Below, piece after piece: positions 45,721-58,165 of a DNA stretch of 64,000 nucleotides; positions within the stretch are counted from its first letter, which is position 1; each line of letters begins with the position of its first letter. The notes beneath the pieces are model-generated. The model did no database searches, had not been told where the DNA came from, and saw only the letters and a program-made list of their open reading frames with translations. Location of the stretch: the NCBI GenBank assembly GCA_963922205.1, contig CAWUHX010000279.1:186001-250000 (forward strand), given 5' to 3'. This DNA is from Romanomermis culicivorax. Taxonomy: Eukaryota > Nematoda > Enoplea > Mermithida > Mermithidae. Made by a program: the position numbers and the translations under genes.

Positions 45721-46355
45721 GTACTTAATGCATGGAAATACAGTAAGAGTTGCAAATGAAGAGATCATTTCTTTATACCGTAATAACCTGCTTCTATACA
45801 AGTACAAATTACCCAGCTCACATGCTCATTTTTCGACACAATTGAATATTCAGGAGAGTTGATTCCCTCGCTAAGGCCCAAATTACAGAAAGTGGGTAAG
45901 AGTAAGAGTAAAATGGCGGGTAAAATCGTAGGTAAATAAATGTTGAGTAAAATCTCGGGTAAAATCATAGGTAAATAAAAGAATTGTAGGTTAAGGCTGG
46001 GTAAAAATCGGGTAGAATCGCGGGTAAAATCATGGGTTAAAGACGGGTAAGATCGGTAAAAAAAGTAAAAGTATAGATAAAAAAACCATGATTTTACCCA
46101 TATCGAGATTACAGAAGGTGGGTAAGGTAAAATATGGGTAAAAAGTTGGTGAAAAAGACATAAAAATAACCTGCGATTTTACCCTGATATTAGCAGGGTT
46201 ATATTGACAAGAAGTTTATATTTTCACTTAAGGCTCCCATTTGATTGGTTCTTTGCATTGTAACGTACATGCTAATGCATTACTGTAAACACATATTGTA
46301 CACTATGTGTAATTCATTTAATAAGTATAAATTCATTTCTTAATCTATCGTCTCA
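45721..46355. repeat. GGGTAAAATC minisatellite, block 1
   Basis: About 45890-46190 is built of GGGTAAAATC-like units behind GCCCAAATTACAGAA. The same edge in reverse (TTCTGTAATTTGGGC) closes the block at 48370. No gene. Confidence 0.6.
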
Positions 46356-47180
46356 AGGGTGTCTGGGATTCACACCCAAACATTCCTGTAAATTTATGTG
46401 AAGTACTTTATTTTGATTGTCCCACACCCCAGTAGCTGTTATTGACCCAATTAAGACACTCTAATTAATTTGCACATCGGCAGATGGTCCCCTAGAATCT
46501 ACACTAAAGTACACATTCCATGGCTACATTAATTTCTCATGAAAATCGTAAACACACCTGCACACAGTGAAGAGTAAAAGCCCCGCCAGACACTAGTCTC
46601 AAGTGGAACAGTAGCGATGGTTCCTATAAAACATGTATACGCAGAGGAAATAGATACAGAAGCATACACGAAAGCACAGAGGCGTGGTTAAGTCCACTGT
46701 AGGAAGCAAGTGTAAGAGAAGCATAAAAAGCATACGGTACCAGGAAAGCATTGGAAGGCGTGACTAACTAGCGAAGTGAAAGAAGCAAGAAGCAGGGATT
46801 GGCGGAAGAAGATTGTCAGAAACAAGACCTTTTGCGAGCCAAGGGAGTGGCCACAGAGGCAGTATTTAAAGAGAAGCAAAGCATGATTCTGTCGGATTTG
46901 AGATTCTAGATTTTTAGAAGCGACATTTCCGAAAGCATTGAAACAAATTCGTGTTTTATTTGCAAGCAAGCTTTCCTGTATTTTTATCGAGGAGCAAAGC
47001 GATCGTCGATTCCGCTTTATTAATTGTCGTTGTCGTATCGTATTTTGTTCTGTTGTACGTCATCCCAGTGGACCGTGAACCATCGTCTACCGTTCTTCAG
47101 GATCAAGTAAAGTATCATTATAAACTGGTCATTACAGCATGCCCTCGAAGTGTTGCAGGTTAAACTGAATCTGATGTTAG
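46356..47180. other. Possible solo LTR or promoter-like repeat
   Basis: Purine-rich sequence, a TATTTAAAG box near 46863 and T-rich sequence after it resemble an LTR, but no terminal repeats or duplicate copy is present. The 70-codon ORF at 46951 encodes one hydrophobic helix and is not convincing. Confidence 0.25.
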
Positions 47181-48110
47181 TGATGGCAATGACCAGGAGC
47201 CCAAAAATTCAAATTTTCCGGAAATGCATTGATCATCATTGTACATATTTCAGTACAACAGCATCAGCATAAATTTGTGATACCAGTGGGTCATTGTCGA
47301 AGAGCACTTTTTCGAGCTACACTATTATTCGATAGTGCAACGATTTTGAAACATGTCTTTTGCTTTTCAAACTCCGTTGAGATGAATCAACAGGCTTTTT
47401 TCATCAAGATTTTGATATGTGAATCTGATGAAAATTGTGGCTTTTGATGAAAACGTTTGAAGCTTGAATAATCTTCCAGAAAATCCTCCTTAGGCTCAAA
47501 AAAACAATGACTCCTACGGTCTTTGAGTTAATAAACAAATACCATCTATGCTATAACAACTGATATGCACTATAGTCTGTTTTTATTGAATGCTCGTAAA
47601 TCGAAAAATTAACACTGTCTTTGAAATCGTTTGCACTAAGTCTTTGTTGAAGAATTTTTTACTCAAAAATTCTTGTCAAGTTTTACAAATTTTCACTCTT
47701 AAACGACATATTGCTTAGCAGAAAATCTTAAAAATATAAAATATGGCTTGCCTTATGGTATTAGAAGTTGCAATCAAAGAACACAGTGAGTTCACCACTC
47801 TGGTGCATTCCAAATAGTGATTATTAAGCAAACCAATACCCTTTACGCTGACAGTAATCCTGTCAGAAAATTCCCTTGCGTGAATTTTGTTCCTGCACTC
47901 AATACAGTAAAGCATAATAATTATTTCAGGATAGCTGCAGTTACAGGAACATGAGCGGATGGCTCACATAATTGGGGAAGTAGCGCATAGTCATGAGAGC
48001 TATTGCTTTGAACCGTAAGAAATGTTTCATTGTGAGATATGGGCATTTTGCTTTTGGGATATCCTGTTCATATGACTAAAAACAAGCTAACCATGAAAAA
48101 CATATATAAA
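47181..48110. other. Intergenic, no gene supported
   Basis: Short ORFs only; nothing recognisable. Confidence 0.35.
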
Positions 48111-48390
48111 GATGACGGGTTTGGTAACCCGCCACTTATCTACGTTATGTAATACGAAAAGTAAAAAAGTCGGGTAAATTTCCGAGTTAAACATGGGTAG
48201 AATCGTTGGTAAAAGATGGGTAAATTCATGGGTAAAATCGCAGGTAACTTTGTGTTAAAGATGGGTAGAATCACGGGTAAAATAGTAGGTAAAAGGCGGG
48301 TAAAATAGCGGGTTAAACATGGGTTACATTACCCGAGATTTTACTTTTACCTTACTTTTATTTTACCCGCGTTCTGTAATTTGGGCTTAA
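48110..48390. repeat. GGGTAAAATC minisatellite, block 2
   Basis: Units of GGGTARAATC on the plus strand, ending with the reverse pattern TTTTACCCGCGTTCTGTAATTTGGGC. Confidence 0.6.
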
Positions 48391-48499
48391 GAGTAGAACA
48401 GAATATATCTGTTGCTATTTAATTTTTTTGTCTTTTCCTGCTGAACAACACATCATACAGGACTGATATTATTTGCAACTATAAGCCATTCAATTTAAG

Positions 48500-48793
48500 A
48501 TGATAAATGCAGCAAAGACCACAAAAATAAGTTCGATTCGATGGGTAATTTTCACTCAGTGTAAAACCTTATCCTGTAAAAAGATGCCAAATACCTTCAT
48601 GAGAGTCGACGTCGATAACAGAGGGCTACTCGAGAAATTTTTACCACTTCAACAGATTATTAAAGCAGATTTTCAGCTCCTCCGTTTGCCGCTCACTGGC
48701 GAAAATTTCTTGTTTGATCAAAGTGATGAGCTTACTACTTTTTTCCGTGTTGAACATACATTTGAGGTAACTGCATCTATCATTTCAAAATGA
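48500..48793 (+). CDS. Unrecognised 97-codon ORF
   Basis: Opens at ATG and ends TGA; soluble, no membrane segment, no motif I know. No splice context or repeat match was found. It may be chance. Confidence 0.2.
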   Translation: MINAAKTTKISSIRWVIFTQCKTLSCKKMPNTFMRVDVDNRGLLEKFLPLQQIIKADFQLLRLPLTGENFLFDQSDELTTFFRVEHTFEVTASIISK

Positions 48794-49671
48794 ATGGAGA
48801 ACAGTCTATTTTTGAGCGAAAAATCTACCGCTAAAGGGTCATTCATACTTGCCTTTTTCGGCGGAACGGAAGCGCTTTTTCCGCGCGTTGAGAGAGTATA
48901 GCAGCTTTCATCACGCGGAAGGATGATGAAGAGTATAAATGAAGTCAACCGAACGGAAGCATTTTGATTGCTTCGGGCAAAAAAATTTCGGTTTGAATGC
49001 TCCGTCTGCACGCGTACTCCGACGGAAGAATTCAATTTTTATTTTCGATATTTGAGCGAATTTCGCATGTTTTTTGATGCTATAAAATTTTTTTTGGCAA
49101 ATTTAACGAGCCGGAACCACTTTTCTTGTTCTCATACGCAATTTTCCGTCGCAATCACGTTTTTTCCCGCCCATCTTTCTCCAAATGCGGTAAGGGGCCA
49201 AAATTTGCTTCCCTATTTTTCCCCAAGTCGTTTTCCGCTTATAAATGCTCAAATACGCTTTATTCAAGCGTTTGTGAGCTTTATCGAACATTCTGATATT
49301 TTAAGAGGTGTTAATTCATTTAAATCTAGGAAAAATATTGAAAGTTTCGAGTTTATAGTCATATATACCTGTAATTTGGGGGTGGAATGGAGGGTGACCC
49401 CCCTCGACTTGGCCAACCCTTTTCTCAACCCTCCAGACTCGGAAAAATTGGAGAAAATTTAGAAAAAAATGCCTTTTTTGGGAAAGTTTTCGAGTTTTTT
49501 CGACCCCCCAACAAGCAACCATTTTCCCTCAAATGGGGTCTTTTGAGGAAGAAAATTTCGGTATGAGGAAAAAGTTTTCGGCAAGATTTTCATTTTCGAA
49601 AAAAATTCTGGGAGTTCAGAACCGAGAAGATCCATTTTGGTGAAAATTTTCCGGCGCCAATTGCTGTATGC
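48794..49671. other. Repeat-like DNA
   Basis: 49080-49300 resembles the GTGGAAAA family; 49355-49400 has a CTGTAATTTGGGG end like other G-tract elements. No gene. Confidence 0.35.
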
Positions 49672-49920
49672 CATACATGTATAATTGGGGGAGGGGGGAA
49701 GTGCTATGGGACCCCCCTCCAGAAATCGTCGACCATATGGCTAGCCTTTGGGCGACCGCCCCCCAGGATTTTCCAATCCAATGGCTAGCCATGTTGGGAC
49801 AGCCATACTTTTGGTCGGAAAAATACTGAAAAATGTCAATTTTCGAACAAAAAATGGCCAAAAATGTGAATTTTCTTGGCGCTTCGCGCCATAAATGCAT
49901 TTTTCCCGTCTTGTAAAAAA
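49672..49920 (-). mobile_element. hAT-type MITE, CATACATG family, truncated copy
   Basis: Begins CATACATGTATAATTGGGGG and carries the same TGGCTAGCC and GGAAAAATACTGAAAAATG blocks as 34119-34554. The other end is missing; a different repeat (CAAACA-rich, 49940-50130) follows. Confidence 0.7.
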
Positions 49921-50996
49921 AAATTCAAATTTTTTGAACTACAGTCCGGCGCACAAACAACGCCGCGTTTGTGTTTGAAATTCAAACACTTCTCAAACAA
50001 TCGGACAAACTTTGTTAAAACGATTCTCAAACAGCACAAACAGTGTCTGAAGCAATTTTGTTTGTCATTTGTCTGAAAAGTGTTTGAAAAATGTTTGTGA
50101 CCCTTTCTCGAAGTGTTTGTGGATTGTTTGAGGCGGCAATAAATAAAAGAAAAACAACTGGTCGCGCGTGTCATAAGTTGACAAGAAGATTAATGAACCT
50201 GCGAGTGTGTTATGACAAAGGTTGAATTTGTGCGTTGCGTTCCTTTATTGAAAAACAAAGATCTATTTACTGTAAAATTATTGTTATACACAAATAGAAT
50301 GGCCCAACTGTGGGTTACTGTATTTTTATGTGAAGATTTGATATCAGGAAATTCGAAAAAATTTAGTAAAACATGGAAGTGTTCTAATATTCTGTGAGCT
50401 GAATTAATGCAGAGATGAGCAGTATAGCTTATTTTGCATATAACGAGGCTGTATATTAAATTATCAATAAATTCAGAGGACATACTTGCTCTTTTCTATG
50501 ACGATATATAGCACAGAGAAAAATAAGGCAGTAAACAGTTTCTCACTGGATTTCTCATTGGCTTGTAAGAAAAAAGGCATCTTCTAAAGCAAGTATCAAT
50601 TTGGATAGAATTGCTCAGGCATCATTGATGCTAACTTGAAAAAATGGATTTAGTATAAATGTAATCTATGTTCTCTAGTCAATGAAGGAAAAAATAATGA
50701 GAAAAAATTAAGTGAAGAACAATGCAACAAAAAATGAAGTTATCATAAAGTTTGGCAGTTTATACTCACAATTTAGTCTTTCCTAAAAAATTAGTTTTTT
50801 GACTCACAAAATAGAAATCGTCTTAAAAAATTCGTTGGATAATCGCAATGTCACGTGCCGACAGATTTCGTCCAACGTCACGTGATTCACATCACAATTT
50901 TTCGCCGCAATGCTTAAGGTTGTGAACTGGAAAATGTCTATATGATCATAGGCATCTTCTGCAACGATTTCCACTGCAGAAGTTAGCTTGGGGGAG
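49921..50996. other. CAAACA/GTTTG-rich repeat and intergenic DNA
   Basis: 49940-50130 is dense in CAAACA and its complement TGTTTG, able to form hairpins. The rest shows no gene. Confidence 0.4.
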
Positions 50997-51225
50997 TGTT
51001 AACTCCGCCCAAGGCATACTATAGTTTATGGAGCCCTTTAAAAGGGCATGTTTTGTCTTTTTGTCACTCATTATTGGGCCTAACTGGTTTTCGTCTTTAA
51101 GCCTTTGCGTCCGCATTCGCTGTCGTCGGACTTTATTATATTTTGTATTGTCAACTGCGTTTTGCCGCACGTCGAATAAAATTAGCATATTTCACCTCCG
51201 GCCCTTTATACACGTTACCACTACA
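50997..51225 (+). repeat. Candidate 5' LTR of the large retroelement
   Basis: Starts TGTTAACTCC and ends CACTACA, about 229 bp, with CTATAGTTTATGG as possible TATA region and AATAAAAT near 51175 as a poly(A) signal. It lies upstream of the long leader. A second LTR would be beyond the window, so the assignment is tentative. Confidence 0.4.
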
Positions 51226-53150
51226 GTAACCCAACCGTAGGAACCCGTCCCCGTCCCCGTTAATCGTAGACCCCCGTCGCCCTCACCGAGGAAACGTCTG
51301 TTACCGCCGCCTGCCGATCAGCAGCCGCCGAACCCCACATCGAATCGCCCGGATTCCCATTCCCGTACATCCCCGTCCGTAGGACCCCAACTTGACCCCG
51401 AACCCATCCCCCAGCACCGAGTAATTTGAGAAGAGGTTTGGTAAGTCTTCTCAGGGGTTATCAGTGTTGAGGGTATATTTATGGGAGTCTCCCCTAAGCT
51501 AGTTTCCCTCCGAAGTACCCTCAGTTAAGAAAGCCCTCAGACCCTTAAGGTCAGGGCCAATAAGGGGATTTAGGTTAACAATCGGGTCCCCTACAGTACA
51601 CCATTCTTCGAATGGCACCATCCCCCATTCCGGTGAATGAGGACTAGGGATTGGCACCCCCGACCCGGCCGCGTTGTCCATTATTCTACAGCATTAACCC
51701 TAGGACAAGGCCGAGGTACACAATAGGTTTACCTGTGGTAGTACCAGCTGGGTTGGGTTCCCGAAACAGAGACTTATACTGGAGCCACCCCAGGGGGTCA
51801 CAGCATGTCACCTACCGTGTCATGGCCATGTTTCCCATGGGATGTGGTACGGGTTTTCCCCGTCAATATGACTGATCACCACCCCTGTTTAATGTGACAT
51901 GGCTCCAAATCTGTTTAATGTGACATGGTGAGGCTGGAAAATCGACCTTTAAGTCTGACTTCACAGTCCTTAGGAACGAACCTTTTACCCTTTTGAGTGT
52001 GTGGGACTACTGACCCTTAGGATGAACCTTTGCCCTCATGTAAGTCCGATACGCCCGTAAGCAGGTACACTGCCCCTTAGGTCCGAATAGGCCCTTATGT
52101 TCGAGTTCAACGCCAACTCAGATAGCACCGCATTTGAGTAGAGTTTAATTACTGTAGGTCCGGATTTGCCCCACATGTGATTAAATTAATGATTCTTGCC
52201 CGTAAATTAATGCCTTATGAGTATAGTAACTCCCGTAAGCTTTAATTAATCCCCTGGTGTCCGATTTTCCCCCGAGTTGGTTCTCAAGAGTCATACATCC
52301 CCAGAGTTGAGTAAATCAAGTATTCTGCCTCAATCTCTTCTGAGCTTTCATTTTTCTTTGTCTTTCCATTTTTCTCTTCAATTTGGGCCTCCATCCACTG
52401 CGTGTGATCGGATAGGTTACTGTAGCACAGTATGGCCTTTTGGTTACAGTACGACTGTGATTTGCACGTACTCTAACTACAGTATACCTGGGTACGGGTA
52501 CTTGAGTATCACAGCCCATGAGGTTTTCACAGCCCGTGAGGGTTTCGGGATCTCCGATCACGAGATACAGTACACCTTCCACTCTTGATTCTGGATGACA
52601 AGTGTGGTCGTGATTTGTTATCTGTGTCCGGTATGTGTGTCAACACACTTTTTCAAAATTTTTCTTATCTTTACTGAGCACTAGCCAAGTTGCTCATTTT
52701 TCCGGCCAAACAAGCCAAAATTTTACTATTGACACGTATAACATCGTACTTAGCAGATCACATTGCTTATCTCTCGGGCCTGAAATTTCATTTTATTTAC
52801 TTTAATTTTTATTTTCTCTGTCTTCTATGCGTGGCGTGTGACCCAATTATAATCCTTTTTCACCCCATACATTTTTCTTATCTCAAAAACAACTCAAATA
52901 AAAACCAATAACCCATTTTTTTTCTCTCCTTTTCTAAACAAACCAATTAACATTTATCATTTTTCCTACCAAAAACAAATAAAACATTCTCTTTCACTTC
53001 TATTCAAATTTTCCAAACACAAAACTTTTTCTTCACCGGTCACACATACGTCATAGTTGGCAAATCTTCAGTAGGTCATTTTATTATTTTTTCCACTACT
53101 GTACAGTCTTCTTTTTTCTTTCTCTCTTCTCTAGGTGGTTGCACGTGGTG
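51226..53150 (+). other. Leader of the large element, first part
   Basis: No coding potential. Pyrimidine-rich, with C-rich tracts at 51240-51410. 51595-51945 is shared with 6600-6935. 52640-53140 is T-rich. Confidence 0.5.
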
Positions 53151-53171
53151 ACGATCCTAAGGATCGTGACC
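53150..53171. other. Palindrome ACGATCCTAAGGATCGT at the head of the hairpin array
   Basis: A perfect 8-bp inverted repeat around a single A, in a GGTGACGATCC...GATCGTGACC context, directly before the first repeat unit. Confidence 0.6.
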
Positions 53172-54025
53172 ACTGACGTCAGCAACAACTACTTATTGGG
53201 TTGTTGTTATGAGGTGCTGTGTCTTGAGCGACCCTACCTCTGACGTCCGCAACTACCTCACATGCTGCTGTTGCACTCAGGCGTGACTAGCTGGGTCATG
53301 TCTCTGACATCAGCAATGGCCGCATAGCATGTGGTCATCAAGGGGTTGATGGTTCTCTGTGTCCTGCCCCTGCATCAGTCAACAGCTGCATCCCTTGCTG
53401 TTGCTTTAAGGGGTGGGTGGCCCTCCGGCTCTACCTCTGACGTCAGCAATGGCAGCATAACGGGTTGTTATTGCGGGATGGTGACTGTATGGCACTGTCT
53501 TTCTGACGTCTGCAACAGCAGAGGCTCATGTTGTTGCACTAGGAGGGGTCGGCTATTCTGACATCAGTCCTTGACATCAGCAACAACAATGCACTGTATT
53601 GTTGTTCGGAGATGTGAGGCCTTACAAACTGCACATCTGGCGTCTGCAACAACTGCATCTCATATCATTGTTGTAGGATAACTGAGACTCAGCCATTACC
53701 TTTTGACGTCAGCAACGGCGATGCTCCGTGTTGTCGTAGCAAGGTTGCTGGCCTAGGGCCCTATCCACTGATGTCCACAGTGATAAGTCTCTATTCCCGT
53801 ATCAGAATTAAGACTTTACAGTCTTATTCTGGCATCAGCAACGGCCATGCTCCCTATTGCCGTAAGAAATCTGTAGCCCTAGGCTCTTACTTTTTGGCGT
53901 ACATACTGCAATATGAGATTATGGCACTTACATCCCAGTGACCTGAGGTCAGCACCGAGTGTGTGGTGGTGTGTATCACATCTTTTGACGTCAGCACCCG
54001 GTTACTGTGGGTTTCCAAGATGCCA
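53171..54025 (+). repeat. Tandem array of ~66-nt hairpin repeats with covarying stems
   Basis: Units start at about 53175, 53242, 53305, 53371, 53439, 53505, 53573, 53639, 53705, 53770, 53831, 53945 and 53989; most steps are 61-68 nt. Each has a box like GACGTCAGCAAC and then a hairpin. Stems differ but stay paired: CAACAAC/GTTGTTG, CAACAGC/GCTGTTG, ATGGCC/GGTCAT, GCAATGGC/GTTATTGC, TGCAACA/TGTTGCA, AACAACAAT/ATTGTTGTT, ACGGC/GCCGT, TGATA/TATCA, CACC/GGTG, ACCC/GGGT. Such compensatory change suggests selection on RNA structure. Role unknown: packaging, translation or splicing control of the element are possible (inference). Confidence 0.8.
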
Positions 54026-55844
54026 CTTGAGTCCTAGGTGATGATTGTAGTATCACTTTCTCACCCACGGCTCTTGTTTGAGGGTTGTGTCTGTGTGTCA
54101 CTGGTGCCTGGGAAACATCAGTAGACATACTCACTCAATCTGAGATGCAATCGGTCCGTGATACTGATCAGGTTGTCCACAAGGGTAGGGGCACTGATGG
54201 ATCAGCACGTGACTACTCTTTCTAAGCTTTAACTGTAGGTTCGAACAGGTTTACACTCGGCCTCAGCTGGGTTGGTTGTTCAACATACGCAACCGTTAGG
54301 CATTTGCAGTAGGTACTGCCTGTGTCTAACAACTGCAAGGGTTGACAACCTTCTTGTAAATTTCTTATCTAAATTCTGGCATTTCTTTCTCATCTATGAT
54401 CTTCTTTAGTGTCCCCACCAGAATAATTCCTCAGGAATTAGGGCACAGCCACTGGTTGGGCCCAAAGTGTGAGAGACCCTTCTGTAATCATTTCTTTACA
54501 CTCAAACGCCTTCTTTAGCTGGCCTAATAATGTCCGCACTAGAGTCGCCCTTAATCCTGAGTCCGCCTCTGTTGGTTTGTCCCTTAGCATAATATGACCG
54601 CTAGTCCACCTAAGCGAAGGTGTTCGAGTCCACCTAAACACGTTACAACTAAGTCCGCCTTAGCTCCTCACTTCACACTCATTTATTTGAGACAGACTGT
54701 ACCCCTGATCTCAAGATGCATTGAGCCTAGCCTCAATTCATAGGAGGAAGCCTGCATTTCCCCACCTCCATTTTGGCACAGCTGGGCCAAGGACCCCCAT
54801 GCCCTTTTACTGACTGAGTGTGTCAGAATAGCACCTCGGTACCTGGTGCTCTTATATCTCAACTGGTGACCTGCGATCCTCACTTCATCACAGTGATTGG
54901 AAACCCGGCCCCCAGCTGTATATAATACTCCTGGAGAGTTCCCGTTCTGTTCAAAATGCGCATCCCCGTTTTGGGCACGGTTGTAGCATATATGTGAATG
55001 ACGTCCTCCCGGGATCCTCCTGTCTAGTCATCACACTTTTCAGAGTTCGCAATTGCTCCTAGTGAGTGAGGCCGATTGCGTAATAGTGCGTTCCCCTTTG
55101 TGTAGTCTGGTTTGTAAACTAATTTTGTCCCTATCTATTCACGCCCAATAAGTTTACTTTAAGTTGTCCCCCTTTACTTATTAATTCTTAAGCTACTGCA
55201 TGTGCTACTCCTGGTGAGTAGGACTTTGTCGGTTACGAGCCATCCCATATCCAAAGTTTGTAAACTAGCACATGGGACTTAACCTCCAAATAAAATTCCC
55301 TTTTGAGCGGGTTTATCCGTACGTCCTCACGTTGATTCCTTTATTTTATGGTTGGAGTTCCACCATTTCATTCAAATTGATTTACTTTTGGTCCAAATAA
55401 CTGGGCCTAGCCCCATTAATTTCTAAAGTTTGGGTATAATTTTCCCTCTCTTTACACTCGGGTTATCCCCTCTTTAACTACATAGGTGACCAGATAAATT
55501 CCCTTCTGAGTCAACCTATCTTTCCTTCTGGCTGTTCTGAGAGCTAAAACCTTGTTCTTTTCTAGCTCCCTCCTAGAGTGGTCGCTAGTTATTGTAAAGA
55601 ACAAGAGTTACAGCCTCAACACGCCATCGCGCAAACAATTTCGTACTTCCCGCGCTTCTTCGCCACGCGACTACAAAAGTAACACTTACTTCACTTTGAC
55701 AAAATAGAGACACCTAGACGTTCCTGTTGCCTTAGTACTAAGCTTAAGCAGACAAGTGAGCCCCTCTCTATTCAGTTTGATCGAATAACTTCACAGGCAT
55801 GATCATCAGTCTTAGATACCTTACAGGAAGACGAACTCTCAACT
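54026..55844 (+). other. Leader of the large element, second part
   Basis: No ORF with motif. Repeated TCCGCC/AGTCCGCCT words (54530-54670). It leads into the gag ATG at 55845. Confidence 0.45.
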
Positions 55845-57010
55845 ATGAAGTCAGAAATTGATCTACCTTCACAGATTGAGAATAAGGTCCAAGCTGCATT
55901 TGAGAATGCCCTTGGACTGCTCAACCAAAAGCTGGAGGCTATGAATGGCAGAAGGCACCCTCCTGTGTCCAGCTTCATGGCCCCTCCTGCCTTTTCAGGG
56001 GCTTTTGGTGAGTCCATAACGGATTTTATATCTCACTTGACCCGCTTCTTTACACTTCAAGGGGTAACAGAAGCGGATCATGCATATAAAATTGTGTTTT
56101 TGGAGTCTTCCCTCACAGGTCCTGCTCTCACATCCTACCGGGACTTTAGCAGTGGTACTCCGCAGCCTACCCGCTACGAAGAGTTCACGGCTTTTCTAAG
56201 GAGAGACTTTCCAGTAGGGCGTGACTCAGATCTGCATCAGCAGTTGATCGAAGATGGCCTGCAGAAGCGGACTGAGTCTGCGATAGTCTACCTTGAGCAC
56301 CTTAAGAGACTGTCCAGGGTGGCTTATCCGGATCTCGCGACTGACATTAGGGATTCTATTGTTAAACCTATCTTTCTGAGAGGGTTGAAACCAGTCCTTA
56401 GAGATAGTATATAGTTCAGGGAGTTCACAACTCTTGAAGAGACTCTTAAAGCAGCCTATTACACTGAATCGCAAATTTTTGGGGATGAGATTAGGTATAC
56501 TGCCCCATCTAATGCTGTTTTCTCTTCAGAACAAAGGACCGCCGACAACGTCAGGTCAACGTCCAATCAAAGGGGCACTGCTCAACACCGTCCAACGAAA
56601 TTTGACGTTTACAATTGGAGATGGCCCGGCTTATGGCTCATGTTGCCCGACTTATGGCTCAGCAATCGGCGCCGCCTTCAAGAAATTCGATGCCGTCATC
56701 GAGGCCGTCGACACGTGTCCAAAACACAGGCGATCACCCATCAGGGGCACATTTACAGATGTGCTCCTACCATGGACGCTGCACCCACAACGAGGCTAAT
56801 TGCCGGGCCCAGCATCCCGATAGCACCGGCCCTAGCACTGCCACCGCCACTGGTGCCAGCCGTTGCTATTTTTGTCGAATGAGGGCGCACCCGACTGACT
56901 GATGCGACAGACCCTGCCCGCATTGCCCAAAGTTACGAGTGCACCGGGCTTCGGCCTGCCCAAATCGAAATTCGACATTGCCTGGTGAGACTAACTTAGG
57001 TCATTCTGGT
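55845..57010 (+). pseudogene. Gag of the large element (capsid-like plus zinc-binding region)
   Basis: 55845-56414 encodes a capsid-like segment typical of gypsy gags (F-S-G...F-x-x-HLTRFF, ...F-L-R-R-D-F-P) and stops at TAG 56412. A frameshift near 56600 leads into a frame with C-x3-H-x3-C (CSYHGRC) and C-x2-C clusters (CYFC, CPHC), interrupted by TGA near 56900. Matrix and capsid assembly plus RNA binding would be its role; this copy is broken. Confidence 0.75.
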
Positions 57011-57229
57011 TACTCTCCTCAGGGGGCAAGTGGAAATTTTTGGCATTATGCTAATCCGACTCCTCACAGGACAGGGAACCAATATCGGTCACCTCCACAG
57101 CAAAATAATGCTGTAGGGGCTACCGATGGTCTTCCTCATCCAAATCTGTTTGATCTGGATGATGAAGTTCTGGCTGAACATCTGGCCGATCACTCACAAC
57201 TGTGTTATCCTGTCTGTATAATCAGTATT

Positions 57230-58165
57230 GGGTTTTCAGCTGCAGCAGTGGTTTCGGCGACTCCCTTGTCGACTTTGCCGCCACCACCGCCAAAATACGC
57301 GACACCGGTCAACGTAAACCCATCAATGACACTGAAAATGACTGGGGACGTCAGCGTAATCGCGTCGTATCGACCGCCGGAAGGTACAACAGCGCCACCG
57401 GCATGTGCTATCAACCAGGGACCGCCGCCCAGAATTCCTACGGACTCGGCGTTGGAGGTTGTCCGTCAATTGGAATCGATGAATCTGATAGGTAAACTAC
57501 CTTCTTTTTCTGAAATTTCAGGTCTGAAAATCAGATATCCTTATAAGTCACCGGCTTTAATGATTTCTTGTTTACAGGTTCCTCATCCATCACCAACGTG
57601 ATGCAGGCTGTTTGGTCGACCGATTTGGCCAAAAAGTATCCACACCTCCCCTGGGCGCTACTCAACGAGCCGTTCGAGGTTGAGGCGCTTACGGCTGCCG
57701 ACGTCATGCTATCAGCGCTGACGGTGTTGCGGATTTTGGGACCCGACGTCACTCGATGGGCACTTATCGCCAAGGGAACTATTGGCCCCACCCCGGTGGA
57801 CAAGATCCTGTTGGATGGTGAACCGTCGTCGCCGGCAGTGGACGCCGTCCATCGCGCTGTGGAGGAAGCCAGTCGCAATGTGCGGCCCACAACAGTTGTT
57901 GCCACATCACCGACGACAATGACGACGTGAGCCCAAACACTGGCAGCGATTGCGCAACAGCAACCGGTCGCCAACGCCTTTGGAGAACCAGTGCGCGCCG
58001 TTAACAACGCCGTCAACGTCACCGAGGCGTCGCCATTTCCGATGGCAACTGTCCCGCGGTCCCCAAAGATTGGCGTTCTCCGAGAAGTCCACCCGTGCGG
58101 AGGCTTGGTCATCGACTTCCCCGGAGAGGAGCCTGTATCGTCCGACAACGATGAGGTCGAAGAAT
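57230..58165 (+). pseudogene. GC-rich coding-like block of unknown origin
   Basis: Richer in CpG and G/C-ending codons than the rest of the element. Pro-rich segment (STLPPPPPKYATP) first; then two GT-AG-like units (GATAG|GTAAAC...TTTCAG and ...TTGTTTACAG) at 57489-57578; then open reading 57568-57930 and, in the same frame after a TGA, 57931-58167. It encodes an Ala/Val-rich protein with no motif known to me. It could be captured host coding sequence or an accessory ORF. Confidence 0.4.

Noticed and set aside
46356..47180. Solo LTR
   Set aside because: TATA-like and T-rich features only; no second copy, no TG...CA boundaries that can be fixed.
53171..54025. CRISPR-like array
   Set aside because: Eukaryotic context, units diverge throughout, there are no unique spacers between identical repeats and no cas genes.
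53171..54025. Tandem tRNA-like units
   Set aside because: The spacing of about 66 nt is suggestive, but there is no acceptor stem, no B box and only one hairpin per unit.
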